Counted from the first letter of the stretch, positions 30,874 through 38,963 are shown. The stretch is DNA of 50,126 nt from CAZKCI01 sp964551475 (GCA_964551475.1 CAZKCI010000001.1:1-50126); one strand, 5' to 3'. Notes: generated by a model not told the origin, from the sequence alone. A program made the numbers and translations.

Positions 30874-30889
30874 TGGCACGGCAATTGCT
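30874..30889 (+). promoter_or_regulatory. Sigma-54 (-24/-12) promoter of the pilin gene
   Basis: TGGCACG-GCAA-TTGCT matches the RpoN consensus TGGCACG-N4-TTGC(A/T) at every defined position, with the GG (30875-30876) and GC (30887-30888) 12 nt apart. The predicted start lies near 30900, followed by an AAAGGAGGT ribosome site and the pilin ATG at 30919. Confidence 0.9.
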
Positions 30890-30918
30890 TTATATATTTG
30901 CCAAAGGAGGTGGAGAAT

Positions 30919-31227
30919 ATGAAAGGATTTACGTTGATCGAGCTTATCATCGTCATCGTGATCATCGGCATTCTGGCCGCGATCGCCATTCCGAAGTACA
31001 TCGACCTCACGGATGCGGCGAACAAGGCTGCCCGGGATGGAAATGCGGGGGCGGTCAAGGCGGCAGTGACCATCGGGTATGCGGAATCCGTGACCAGCGG
31101 CGCTAACCCGCCGGTATATCCGGCGCTGGCCGGTGCCATGTTCGCCGATGGCGTCGTTCCCGATACCGCGACCGGCGACTATACTTGGGAGTACACCCAG
31201 GCCACGGGAGCTGTCACCACGAACTAA
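30919..31227 (+). CDS. pilA: Type IVa major pilin (prepilin)
   Basis: Structural subunit of the pilus. The prepilin starts with the three-residue leader MKG followed by FTLIELIIVIVIIGILAAIA: prepilin peptidase should cut after Gly3 and methylate the new N-terminal Phe, and Glu5 of the mature protein is present for assembly. The mature chain is only 99 residues, with a long N-terminal helix (to about residue 48) and a small head containing SGANPPVYPALAG and TGDYTWEYTQ. There is no Cys pair for a D-loop. It has the strongest expression signals of the window: sigma-54 promoter, full ribosome site (AAAGGAGGT, 8 nt from ATG) and a strong terminator. Base composition is less GC-rich than neighbours. 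Confidence 0.93.
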   Translation: MKGFTLIELIIVIVIIGILAAIAIPKYIDLTDAANKAARDGNAGAVKAAVTIGYAESVTSGANPPVYPALAGAMFADGVVPDTATGDYTWEYTQATGAVTTN

Positions 31228-31246
31228 AGTACCCTGCGTGTAGCGC

Positions 31247-31280
31247 AAAAATCCCGCCCTCTTCGGAGGGCGGGATTTTT
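31247..31280 (+). terminator. Intrinsic terminator after the pilin gene
   Basis: AAAAATCCCGCCCT pairs perfectly with AGGGCGGGATTTTT around a CTTCGG loop (stable UUCG type), followed by T-rich sequence. It should end the pilin message and make it monocistronic. Confidence 0.95.
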
Positions 31281-31349
31281 CTTTATCATTGCCGGCCGGG
31301 GCGGCCGGCAATGATTCACTCCTCCGCCCAGGCCGGAGGTGAGGCCTGT

Positions 31350-31400
31350 TTATCGGAACGGATCCGTCGGATCAGACCGATCCGTCGGATTAGGCTGGCC
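31350..31400. repeat. GATCCGTCGGAT repeat
   Basis: GGATCCGTCGGATCAGACCGATCCGTCGGATTAGG contains two CGATCCGTCGGAT-like units. It appears related to the TCGGACC/GTCCGAC repeat at 17031-17087. A GC-rich palindrome GCCGGCCGGGGCGGCCGGC precedes it at about 31290. Confidence 0.6.
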
Positions 31401-31447
31401 AGGGCCTGCCGCGTCGCATCCGGGTATCATTAGCCGTTTCGGAGAGC

Positions 31448-31453
31448 TATAAT
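31448..31453 (+). promoter_or_regulatory. -10 box of the TMTC-like gene (leaderless start)
   Basis: TATAAT ends 7 nt (CGGCCCG) before the ATG at 31461. No ribosome site is seen and the -35 region is poor. Confidence 0.55.
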
Positions 31454-31460
31454 CGGCCCG

Positions 31461-33425
31461 ATGAAGAAGGTCCTCTCCCATCTCGGCGTGATCGTCTTCC
31501 TCGCGGCGCTCGTCTACCTCAACAGCTTTCAGGCCGACTTTCATCTCGACGATTTCCCCCACATAGTCGATAACCAGCGGATCAAGCAGGCGGGGGATCT
31601 GGGGGCGATCTGGGGCCACTGGCCGAGCCGCTTCGTCTGCTTCTACACCTTTGCCCTGAACTACGCCGCGGGAAGACTGAAGCCGGAAGGCTATCACGCC
31701 GTCAACCTCCTGATCCATCTCCTCTCCGCCGTTTTCGCCTATTTCCTGGTCCTCCATCTCCCCCGCCGGGAGGAATCCTCCGGGCGCATCGACATCCGGG
31801 AGGTCGCCTTCTGGGCCGCCCTCCTCTTTGCCGTCCACCCCGTCCAGACCCAGTCGGTCACCTATATTGTCCAGAGGTGCGCATCACTGGCGGGGTGTCT
31901 TTCTTTCCTGGCGCTCCTCTGCTACTTCCGCTCCCGGGGGATGATCGGGCGGGGGGCGCGTTTCTGGTCCGCCGCCCATGTTTTGCCCTACGCCGGCGGC
32001 CTGATCGCCGGCGTCCTCGCCATGGGATCGAAGGAGTCGGCCGTTGCCGTCCCGCTCCTCATTGCCGCCTGGGAGATTCTCTCCCGAGGCCTGAGGGGGA
32101 TGTTCAAACTGGATGCGATCAGGCAGATGGCCCCCTACCTGGCGCTTATTTTGGTCGTCCCGGTGCTGACACTGATCACCGCCCGCGCCGAACGGGCCGA
32201 GACATCGTTCTATTACCGCCTCAACCGGGGTTTCGCCATACCGCGCTTCAACCTGATCGCCCAGGACCAGGTCCTGGCTTCCCGGGGGGAGTATCTCTGC
32301 ACGCAGATCAACGTGGTCCGGACCTACCTCCGCCTCTGCTTTTTCCCGTTCCGGCAGACCATCTATCACGACATCCCCGTGGCCCGTTCCGTCCTGGAAA
32401 TCCCCACCGCCCTCTCCGCGGCCCTCGTTCTTTCTCTTGTAGTCGTTGGCTTTCGCGCCCGTCGCCGAACGCTGATCGCCGGGTCCGTCGCCTGGTTCTT
32501 TCTCTCGCTCATCCCCACCTCTTCCGTGATGGTCATCTGGCCATTCTTGAGCGAGCACCATCTCTACCTGCCTCTCTTCGGCTGGTCCCTGGCCATGGCC
32601 GTCGGCCTGGAAAGGATATGCCGGCATCGCCCGTCCCGTCGCGCATTGGCCTGGTCGATCGCGATCTCCTTGGCCGCACTGACGATCTACCGGAACGAGA
32701 TCTGGAGAAACGCGGACCGGCTCTGGACCGACGCCTGGAAAAAGTATCCGGACTGCGCGGCCGTCAACAACAGCCTGAGCGGGGCGCTGATCTCCCGGGA
32801 CGCCCGGGCGGCAGCGACAGCGGCCCGCCGGGCGATGGAACTCAATCCCCGTTTGGACGCCTGGCGGAACCTCTGGGCGGCCTATTTCAATCTGGGCGAG
32901 CTCCAGGAGGCGGAGAAGGCGGCGCGCGAGCACGTCGCCCGCTATCCCGCCCGCGCCCGCCCCCACATCAGCCTGGGCATGACCCTGATCAAGCGGGGCG
33001 ATCTCCCCGGCGCGATCGCCTCGCTCCAGCGCGCTCTCGCCATCGATCCGCTCTCTTTTGATGCGCGTTTCTACCTGGGCATGGCCCGCTATCAGTCGGG
33101 CGACGCCGCGGCCGCGGCGGGAGACCTGGCGGAAGCGGTCCGTCTCAATCCCGACCTCGTTTCGGCCCACAACTATCTCGGCCTGGCCCGGACCCGCCTG
33201 GGCCAGCCGGCGGAGGCGGAGGCGGCCTTCCGGGAAGGACTCCAGGCCTCGCCCGGTGACCTCTCGCTCAACTACAACCTCGGCCTCCTCCTCTGGGGGG
33301 CGGGGAGGAAGGACGAGGCCGAAGCGCATCTTGCTCGTTCGCTTACCGCGGCGGGGGATACGCCCACGGCCGCCGGCATCGCCAAGGCCCTGCGCACCCT
33401 GCGCGGGGATCTTCCCCCGCAGTGA
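31461..33425 (+). CDS. TMTC-like GT-C glycosyltransferase with TPR repeats
   Basis: A 654-residue polytopic membrane protein. The N-terminal 420 residues hold about ten membrane helices and the GT-C signature: an Asp pair after the first helix (FHLDDFPHIVDN, Asp30-Asp31), FAVHPVQTQSVTYIVQR and MGSKESAVAVPLL, as in TMTC-type protein O-mannosyltransferases. Residues about 435-640 are TPR repeats (AEKAAREHVARYPARARPHISLG, GAIASLQRALAIDP, YLGMARYQSGD, AEAAFREGLQASPGD). Such enzymes transfer a sugar from a lipid-linked donor to proteins on the outer face of the inner membrane. Placement right after the pilin gene makes pilin or another surface protein a plausible acceptor. A similar gene lies at 43216. 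Donor and acceptor are unknown. Confidence 0.8.
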   Translation: MKKVLSHLGVIVFLAALVYLNSFQADFHLDDFPHIVDNQRIKQAGDLGAIWGHWPSRFVCFYTFALNYAAGRLKPEGYHAVNLLIHLLSAVFAYFLVLHLPRREESSGRIDIREVAFWAALLFAVHPVQTQSVTYIVQRCASLAGCLSFLALLCYFRSRGMIGRGARFWSAAHVLPYAGGLIAGVLAMGSKESAVAVPLLIAAWEILSRGLRGMFKLDAIRQMAPYLALILVVPVLTLITARAERAETSFYYRLNRGFAIPRFNLIAQDQVLASRGEYLCTQINVVRTYLRLCFFPFRQTIYHDIPVARSVLEIPTALSAALVLSLVVVGFRARRRTLIAGSVAWFFLSLIPTSSVMVIWPFLSEHHLYLPLFGWSLAMAVGLERICRHRPSRRALAWSIAISLAALTIYRNEIWRNADRLWTDAWKKYPDCAAVNNSLSGALISRDARAAATAARRAMELNPRLDAWRNLWAAYFNLGELQEAEKAAREHVARYPARARPHISLGMTLIKRGDLPGAIASLQRALAIDPLSFDARFYLGMARYQSGDAAAAAGDLAEAVRLNPDLVSAHNYLGLARTRLGQPAEAEAAFREGLQASPGDLSLNYNLGLLLWGAGRKDEAEAHLARSLTAAGDTPTAAGIAKALRTLRGDLPPQ

Positions 33426-33558
33426 GACCGCGAAAACCGTGGAATGGGGATGCGGGCATTGCTGAACCCTTGAACCGGGAACGCGTTGGTATGGTCTTTC
33501 GCGGGCAAATTTCCATTGGCAACCCGCCGTAACCGCCTTATCATTCAACCACCTGTAT

Positions 33559-34677
33559 ATGAAACTCGACCAGCTATTGCGGATGATGGAAGAGAGGATG
33601 GCTTCCGATCTCTATCTCAAGGTCGGCCAGCCTCCCCATCTGCGCATCAGCGGGCAGCTCTCGCCGATCGCCGAATCGCCCCCCCTGACCAAAGACGACA
33701 TCGAGAAGATCGCCCGCCAGGTTCTCGATGACAAGCAGTTCACCCTCTTCCAGGGAAACCGGGAGATGGACCTCTCCTACACGCTGGAGGGGGGCTTGCG
33801 TTTCCGGGTCAACCTCTTCTTCCAGCAGGGGACCATCGCCGCCGTGATCCGGAGGATCAAGCAGGAGGCCCAGACCTTCGTCGACCTGAACCTCCCCACC
33901 GCGGTGATGGAAAAGCTCTCCCTGGAGCCGCGCGGCCTGGTCCTGATCGCCGGCGCCGCCGGCTCCGGCAAGACCACCACCCTGGCCGGCATGATCGACT
34001 ACATCAACCACAAGCGGCGCAAGCACATCATCACCATCGAGGACCCGATCGAGTTCAGCTATCGCGAGGAGATGTCCATCATCAACCAGAGAGAGGTCGG
34101 CTTCGACACCCACACCTTCAAGGGCGCCCTGAAGTACGTCATCCGCCAGGCCCCGGACGTGATCGTGATCGGGGAGATGCGCGACCTGGAGACAATGACC
34201 AGCGCCATCATGGCGGCCGAGGTCGGCCACCTGGTCCTCTCCAGCCTGCACACCATCGACGTCGGCCAGACCCTGGAACGGATCATCAACTATTTCCCCG
34301 CCTTCCAGCATCCCCAGATTCGGATGCAGCTCTCCTTCGTGCTCCGCGGCGTGGTCGCCCAGAGGCTGCTGCCGCGCAAGGACGGGCAGGGGATGGTGCC
34401 GGCCTGCGAAGTGATGGTAACCACGCCCACCATACGCAAGCTGATCATGGACGGCAAGCCCGAGGAGCTGACCAAGGCGATCGAGAACGGGAACCTCTTC
34501 GGGATGCAGACCTTCAACCAGGCCATCCTCGGTCTCTACCAGTCGGGCAAGGTCACCTACGAGGTGGCGATGGAAAACGCCGACCACCCGGAGCTTCTCG
34601 AGCTGTCGATCCGGGGGATCTACAGCGGCCAGGACACCTTCCGCGCCCAGGGCGCGGGGGGGGGCCAAAACCAATAA
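33559..34677 (+). CDS. pilU: PilT-family retraction ATPase, PilU-like
   Basis: Cytoplasmic hexameric ATPase of the PilT/PilU group. The 372 residues have a PAS-like N-terminal domain with ASDLYLKVGQPPHLRISGQL, Walker A GAAGSGKTTT (132-141), ITIEDPIEFSYRE, Walker B APDVIVIGEMRD and LVLSSLHTIDV. The region corresponding to the PilT retraction motif AIRNLIRE reads TIRKLIMDGKPEEL, as in PilU-type proteins, and the C-terminus is longer than PilT. It is the first of two such genes. The 133-nt gap upstream (33426-33558) shows no obvious repeat or promoter beyond a possible TATCAT at 33539. PilT2 is an equally valid name. Confidence 0.88.
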   Translation: MKLDQLLRMMEERMASDLYLKVGQPPHLRISGQLSPIAESPPLTKDDIEKIARQVLDDKQFTLFQGNREMDLSYTLEGGLRFRVNLFFQQGTIAAVIRRIKQEAQTFVDLNLPTAVMEKLSLEPRGLVLIAGAAGSGKTTTLAGMIDYINHKRRKHIITIEDPIEFSYREEMSIINQREVGFDTHTFKGALKYVIRQAPDVIVIGEMRDLETMTSAIMAAEVGHLVLSSLHTIDVGQTLERIINYFPAFQHPQIRMQLSFVLRGVVAQRLLPRKDGQGMVPACEVMVTTPTIRKLIMDGKPEELTKAIENGNLFGMQTFNQAILGLYQSGKVTYEVAMENADHPELLELSIRGIYSGQDTFRAQGAGGGQNQ

Positions 34678-34750
34678 ACAGGTTAGGGTTAGGAAGTGGG
34701 TTTGGAAAATGACCAAACCAATATCTTTACCCTAACCCATCGACCATACT
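34678..34750. repeat. GGGTTAGG/CCTAACCC inverted repeat, short copy 3
   Basis: GGTTAGGGTTAGGAAGTGGG and TTTACCCTAACCC arms around TTTGGAAAATGACCAAACC. Shorter than the copies at 6050 and 18055 but with the same arm sequence and orientation. Lies between the two retraction ATPase genes. Confidence 0.8.
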
Positions 34751-34804
34751 GACGAACACGGAAACATACGCCGTCCGCCAGGAGGCAATTACCGAGGGTT
34801 TGAA

Positions 34805-35872
34805 ATGCATCTCAAGGAAGTATTAGAGCTCGTGGTCAGCAAGAAGGCTAGCGACCTGCACATCACCGCCGACGCCTCCCCGATGATCCGGATCGACGGG
34901 GAGCTCATCCCCACCGACTTCCCGATCCTCCGCGTCGACGACACCAAGCGGCTGATCTACGGGATCCTGAACGACAGCCAGAAGGTCCGCTTCGAAAAGG
35001 ACCTCGAGCTGGACATGTCGCTCTTCCTCCCCGGTCTGAGCCGCTTCCGCGTCAACATCCACATGCAGAAGGGTTCGGTGGAGGCCGCCTTCCGGACCAT
35101 CCCCACCGAGGTCCCCGCGATCGACACGCTGGGCCTCCCCGACATCTGCAAGACACTCTCCCGCAAACCCAACGGCCTGGTCCTGATCACCGGCCCGACC
35201 GGGACGGGGAAATCCACCACGCTGGCCGCGATGATCGATCTGATCAACCGGGAGCGCAAGTGCCTGATCATCAGCGCCGAGGACCCGATCGAATATCTCC
35301 ATCGCAACAAGAGCAGCATCGTCAAGCAGAGGGAGGTGGGGAGCGACACCCACTCCTTCGCCGCCGCCCTCAAGCACGTTCTCCGCCAGGACCCCGACGT
35401 GATCCTGGTCGGCGAGATGCGCGATCTGGAAACAATCTCCTGCGCGATCACCGCCGCCGAGACCGGCCACCTGGTTCTTTCCAGCTTGCACACTCCCGAC
35501 GCCGCCCAGACCGTCGACCGCCTGATCGACGTCTTCCCCCCGGCGCAGCAGCGCCAGGTCATGGTCCAGCTCGCCGGCTGCATCCAGGGGGTGCTGGCCC
35601 AGGTCCTCCTCTCCCGCAAGGACACCACGGGACGGATCCTGGCCACCGAGGTGATGATCGGAACGGCGGGGATCAAGAACGTGATCCGGGAGCACAAGAC
35701 CCACCAGATTCCCACCCAGATCCAGACCGGATCCCAGTTCGGCATGCACTCCATGGACCAGTCCCTGAAGAAGCTCATCCTGGACGGCAAGATCTCCTAC
35801 AACGAAGGCATCTCCCAAGCCAAGAACCTGGACGAGTTCCGAGACATCCCCGAGAAGCTGAGGGAAGACTGA
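34805..35872 (+). CDS. pilT: Type IV pilus retraction ATPase PilT
   Basis: Powers pilus disassembly and twitching. The 355 residues carry ASDLHITADASPMIRIDGEL, Walker A GPTGTGKS (130-137), SAEDPIEYLHRNKSS, Walker B DPDVILVGEMRDLET, the His box LVLSSLHTPDAAQT and the PilT motif GIKNVIREHKTHQIPTQIQTG (corresponding to AIRNLIREGKTHQ), needed for retraction. This makes it the more canonical of the two PilT-family proteins here. A GAGGG ribosome site lies 7 nt upstream of the ATG. Confidence 0.94.
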   Translation: MHLKEVLELVVSKKASDLHITADASPMIRIDGELIPTDFPILRVDDTKRLIYGILNDSQKVRFEKDLELDMSLFLPGLSRFRVNIHMQKGSVEAAFRTIPTEVPAIDTLGLPDICKTLSRKPNGLVLITGPTGTGKSTTLAAMIDLINRERKCLIISAEDPIEYLHRNKSSIVKQREVGSDTHSFAAALKHVLRQDPDVILVGEMRDLETISCAITAAETGHLVLSSLHTPDAAQTVDRLIDVFPPAQQRQVMVQLAGCIQGVLAQVLLSRKDTTGRILATEVMIGTAGIKNVIREHKTHQIPTQIQTGSQFGMHSMDQSLKKLILDGKISYNEGISQAKNLDEFRDIPEKLRED

Positions 35873-35879
35873 GAAGCAG

Positions 35880-36038
35880 TAACCGAAAAAAAGTGATCAG
35901 TGATCAGTAACCGATCGCAAACGAAACCGGATCAAGCCAGCCACATGCAACGTGTAACGGTTTTGGGCGATTTTCCATTAACTATTCACCATTCACCATT
36001 CACTATTCACTATTTACTATTCACCACTCACTATTCAC
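35880..36038. repeat. GATCAGT block and heptanucleotide TATTCAC/CATTCAC array before parA
   Basis: AGTGATCAGTGATCAGTAACC (35892-35912), then CATGCAACGTGTAACGG (35944-35960), then eight tandem 7-nt units, TATTCAC, CATTCAC and single-base variants, from 35983 to 36038. The array ends 7 nt before the parA ATG, so the parA 5' untranslated region, if any, consists of it; there is no ribosome site. Confidence 0.85.
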
Positions 36039-36045
36039 CGTTCTT

Positions 36046-36828
36046 ATGATCATCGCCATCGTCAACCAGAAGGGCGGCTGCGGCAAGACCACCACCGCCG
36101 TCAACCTCGCGGCGGGGCTGGCCGCCGGAGGCTGCCGCACGCTGCTGGTCGATCTCGATCCGCAGTTCAACGCCACGCTCGGCCTGGGGGCGGAAGCCGC
36201 CGAGGGGAGGAGCGTTCACCGCGTCCTCACCGACGACCGTTTCCCGGCCCGCGACGCCGTGATGCCGACTCCGGTCTATAACCTGGAGATCATCCCGTCG
36301 CATATCGTTCTCTCCGGCGCCGATCTCGATCTCGCCAATCTCCTGGGGCGGGAGTCGGTCCTCGCGGCCAAGCTCGGGCCGATCAAGGGCGACTACGATT
36401 TCATCGTCATCGACTGCTCGCCCTCCCTGAGCCTGCTCACTATCAACGCCCTGGCCGCCGCCGACGAGGTCCTGATCCCGGTCCAGACCCATTACTACGC
36501 CCTGGAAGGGATGAAGCTTCTCTTCCAGACCATCAACGTGGTCAAGAGCAGGCTCAACCCCCGTCTCTCCATCCTGGGCATCCTCCCTACTTTCTACGAC
36601 CGCCGCGCCGTCATCTCTCGGGATGTTTTCCAGGGGCTCAAGGAGTACTTCGGGAGCCGGGTTCTGGATACGATCATCCGGATCAACAGCAAACTGGCGG
36701 AGGCGCCCAGCGCCGCCCGCCCCATCCACCTCTACGCCCCGGACTCCCGGGGCGCCGAGGATTATCAAGCGCTAACCGAGGAGGTCCTCCGCCGTGCCGC
36801 CGGAGCAGAAAAAGTCCGGTTTGCATAA
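36046..36828 (+). CDS. ParA/MinD-type ATPase in the pilus cluster
   Basis: A 260-residue deviant-Walker ATPase. Visible motifs: KGGCGKTTTAVNLAAGLA (residues 10-27, with the signature Lys10), LLVDLDPQFNATLGLG (Walker A'), and FIVIDCSPSLSLLTINAL (Walker B). The length and LDPQFNATLG segment fit chromosomal ParA/Soj. No parB gene or parS site is seen and the gene overlaps pilMN by 35 nt, which suggests a job in placing or timing pilus machinery rather than chromosome segregation. ParA homologues position other large complexes in bacteria, but the role here is inference. Confidence 0.88.
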   Translation: MIIAIVNQKGGCGKTTTAVNLAAGLAAGGCRTLLVDLDPQFNATLGLGAEAAEGRSVHRVLTDDRFPARDAVMPTPVYNLEIIPSHIVLSGADLDLANLLGRESVLAAKLGPIKGDYDFIVIDCSPSLSLLTINALAAADEVLIPVQTHYYALEGMKLLFQTINVVKSRLNPRLSILGILPTFYDRRAVISRDVFQGLKEYFGSRVLDTIIRINSKLAEAPSAARPIHLYAPDSRGAEDYQALTEEVLRRAAGAEKVRFA

Positions 36829-38674
36829 GGACATCTCCTCCATCTTTTCCGGCCTGGAGGAGGTTGTGAACGGCCGTGCCGGCCAGCCGGCCGCGACGTC
36901 CGCCGCGCCGGCAGCCAAGGTCAACGGGGGCGCCGCTCCGGAGGCCAAGGCCAACGGAGGCGCCGCTCCGGAGGCCAGGCCGGCGCCGCCGGCCGCTCCC
37001 CGGGTGGTCAGAGAGGTGCTCACCATCTCCGGGGCTTTTCCCCAGCGCCGGAACGCCTGGGTGGGCCTGGACATCGGGCAATCGTCGATCAAGATCGTCC
37101 AGGTCATCCCGAACGACTCCGGATGGGAGATCGGCGGTTTCGCCGTCCTGGAGATCCGCCTGGAGCAGGACGAGGAGGGGCTGGAGAAGAAGGAGTTTCT
37201 CCTGCGCCATCTCAAGGAGCTTTGCGCCCAGACCAAGTGTCTGACCTTGAGCCATGTTTGCTCGATCCGGGGCGACGGGGTGAACACGGGCCTCATCCCC
37301 ATGGCCCGGATGCCCAAGAAGGAGCTGGAAAGCGCCTGCCGCCTCGAGGTCAAGCGGCGGGTGGCCTTCAATGTCGAAAAGGCCTTTCTGCAGAGCCATC
37401 TGGTGCCGGAGGATTCGGCCCGCCCCGGCGCCAAACAGAATTTCATCGTCACCGTCGCCCGCCGCGAATCGGTCGCCCGCCGCCTGAATATCCTGAGAGA
37501 CGCCGGTATTCAGGTGGCCGCTCTCCTTCCCATTCCTTTCGCCTGGAAAAATATGCTCATCGCTTTCCGGGGGGGGGATCCCGATCCGGTCCGCGCGGTG
37601 GTGGACATCGGCTCCGATCGCACACTGGTCAGCATCTACCAGGGAAGCCAGCTCCAGTTCTGCCGGGAGTTCGACCTCGGCGGCGACCAGATCACGGAGG
37701 CGGTGATCCAGGCCGGGCAGTCCTTCGGAGAGAAGGTCGACATCTCCTGGGATGAGGCGGAGCGGATCAAGAAGGGAAAGAACCTCCTGAAATCATCCGG
37801 CAGCGATCCCGTCAAGGGCAGCCTGAACTCGTCCCAGGTCGTGAGCATGGTCCGTCCGGTTCTGGAACGGATCGTGCAGGAGACCAAGCGTTCGCTGGAG
37901 TACTACGGCCAGCTTTTCCGGGGCGCCGACGTGGGCCAGATTATCCTGTCCGGAGGGGGTTCTCTGCTGGACGGCTTCGTCCCCTTCTTCCAGGAGCGGA
38001 TGAAGCCTCCGGTCTCCCTGATCGAACTCCCCCCGGGCATCACCTTCCACTCTTCCGTCTCGCCCCGGGACGCCGCCGTCCGCATCGTGCCCCGGCTCTC
38101 CAAGGCCCTGGCCCTTTCCCTGAGCCGGAAGTGGGAGGTCAACTTCCTTCCCACCCCGGACAAGGTTCTTCAGTCTGTCCTGCGCAGCCGCATGGTGATC
38201 CTGATCGCCCTGGGACTGCTCTTTCTCATGTCCATAGCCTTCTATCGGTTCAAGACCTCCGCCGTGCCCTCCTGGCGCAAGACGGTCGAGCGGCAGCAGA
38301 AACAGCTTGTCGCCATGACCAAGGAACTCTCGGTGTATGACCGCCTGGAGGAGCTCAAGAAGCAGCTCGCGGCGGGGGAAGGCCAGGGCAAAATTTCGTC
38401 CCCCCGCCAGGTGCACTGGGAAGGGGTGTTGAAGGAGCTCGGCAAGATCACGCCGGGGAATATCGTCCTGACCCGGATCGCCGTGATCGAGGGGTCCGTC
38501 CCCCTGGCGATCGTCTGCGAAGGGTCGGTGGTGAAGCCGGAAGCCTCCCTCCATTCCACCGTGACCGAATTCCTGGTCCGGGTGGGCAACTCCCCCTTCT
38601 TCCGGGACGTGGGGGCCATCAGCGAAGACGTGGTGAAGGGATCCTTCCGCTTCAACTGCACGCTGGTATACTGA
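36794..38674 (+). CDS. pilMN: PilM-PilN fusion protein
   Basis: One 626-residue chain combines two alignment-complex proteins that are normally separate. Residues 1-85 are a low-complexity linker with a duplicated NGGAAPEA unit (44-61). Residues 88-445 are PilM, the cytoplasmic actin-like protein: GLDIGQSSIKIVQ (phosphate 1), ARMPKKELESACRLEVKRR, VVDIGSDRTLVSIY (phosphate 2), REFDLGGDQITEAV and ILSGGGSLLDGF. Residues 446-626 are PilN: VNFLP at 449-453 corresponds to the INLLP tail that PilM grips, followed by a membrane helix (467-484), a coiled coil and the ferredoxin-like periplasmic domain. GTG start with GAGG 9 nt upstream, overlapping parA. No stop or frameshift lies between the halves. 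Confidence 0.92.
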   Translation: MPPEQKKSGLHKDISSIFSGLEEVVNGRAGQPAATSAAPAAKVNGGAAPEAKANGGAAPEARPAPPAAPRVVREVLTISGAFPQRRNAWVGLDIGQSSIKIVQVIPNDSGWEIGGFAVLEIRLEQDEEGLEKKEFLLRHLKELCAQTKCLTLSHVCSIRGDGVNTGLIPMARMPKKELESACRLEVKRRVAFNVEKAFLQSHLVPEDSARPGAKQNFIVTVARRESVARRLNILRDAGIQVAALLPIPFAWKNMLIAFRGGDPDPVRAVVDIGSDRTLVSIYQGSQLQFCREFDLGGDQITEAVIQAGQSFGEKVDISWDEAERIKKGKNLLKSSGSDPVKGSLNSSQVVSMVRPVLERIVQETKRSLEYYGQLFRGADVGQIILSGGGSLLDGFVPFFQERMKPPVSLIELPPGITFHSSVSPRDAAVRIVPRLSKALALSLSRKWEVNFLPTPDKVLQSVLRSRMVILIALGLLFLMSIAFYRFKTSAVPSWRKTVERQQKQLVAMTKELSVYDRLEELKKQLAAGEGQGKISSPRQVHWEGVLKELGKITPGNIVLTRIAVIEGSVPLAIVCEGSVVKPEASLHSTVTEFLVRVGNSPFFRDVGAISEDVVKGSFRFNCTLVY

Positions 38675-38689
38675 CTTGGGCTGGAACAA

Positions 38690-38960
38690 CTTCTGCCACC
38701 AAGGCACAAAGATACGAAGAAAAACGTTTGGTGGACTTTGTGGGAGGGGCATTCTTGCCCCGATCCAAGTTGGCCCGGATCGCGACCCCGATAGTCCCGC
38801 ATTTCTGCCGGGACTATCGGGGCAGGCAGGAATGTCGCTCCCACAGAGGAAAGTGATCAGTGACTGAAAAAGAAGTGATCAGTCATCAGTAACTGATCAC
38901 TGATTACTTCTTCTGCTTTTACTGCTTTTATGTGGGAGGGGCGTCTCGCCCCGATCCATT
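38690..38960. repeat. Repeat-rich gap before pilO (several families)
   Basis: In order: GCCACCAAGGCACAAAGATAC (38695-38715); REP-like GTGGGAGGGGC...GCCCCGATCC (38740-38766); a perfect 14-bp hairpin CCCCGATAGTCCCG/CGGGACTATCGGGG (38786-38822); an inverted REP ending in GCTCCCAC (38844); GATCAGT-family repeats (38851-38905); and another REP GTGGGAGGGGCGTCTCGCCC (38932-38958). No open reading frame of interest. It separates pilMN from pilO, so pilO may need its own promoter or read-through. Confidence 0.85.
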
Positions 38961-38963
38961 GAT

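Noticed and set aside
30919..31227. Electrically conductive pilin of the Geobacter type
   Set aside because: The pilin is short, but mature aromatics are about 8 in 99 residues with gaps of over 20 residues (1 to 24 and 24 to 51). The evidence is insufficient.
35983..36038. CRISPR array
   Set aside because: Units are 7 nt with no unique spacers and there are no cas genes. The 9-nt array at 29365 fails for the same reasons.
36046..36828. Chromosome partition locus (parABS)
   Set aside because: No parB and no parS-like 16-mer were seen; context is pilus genes.
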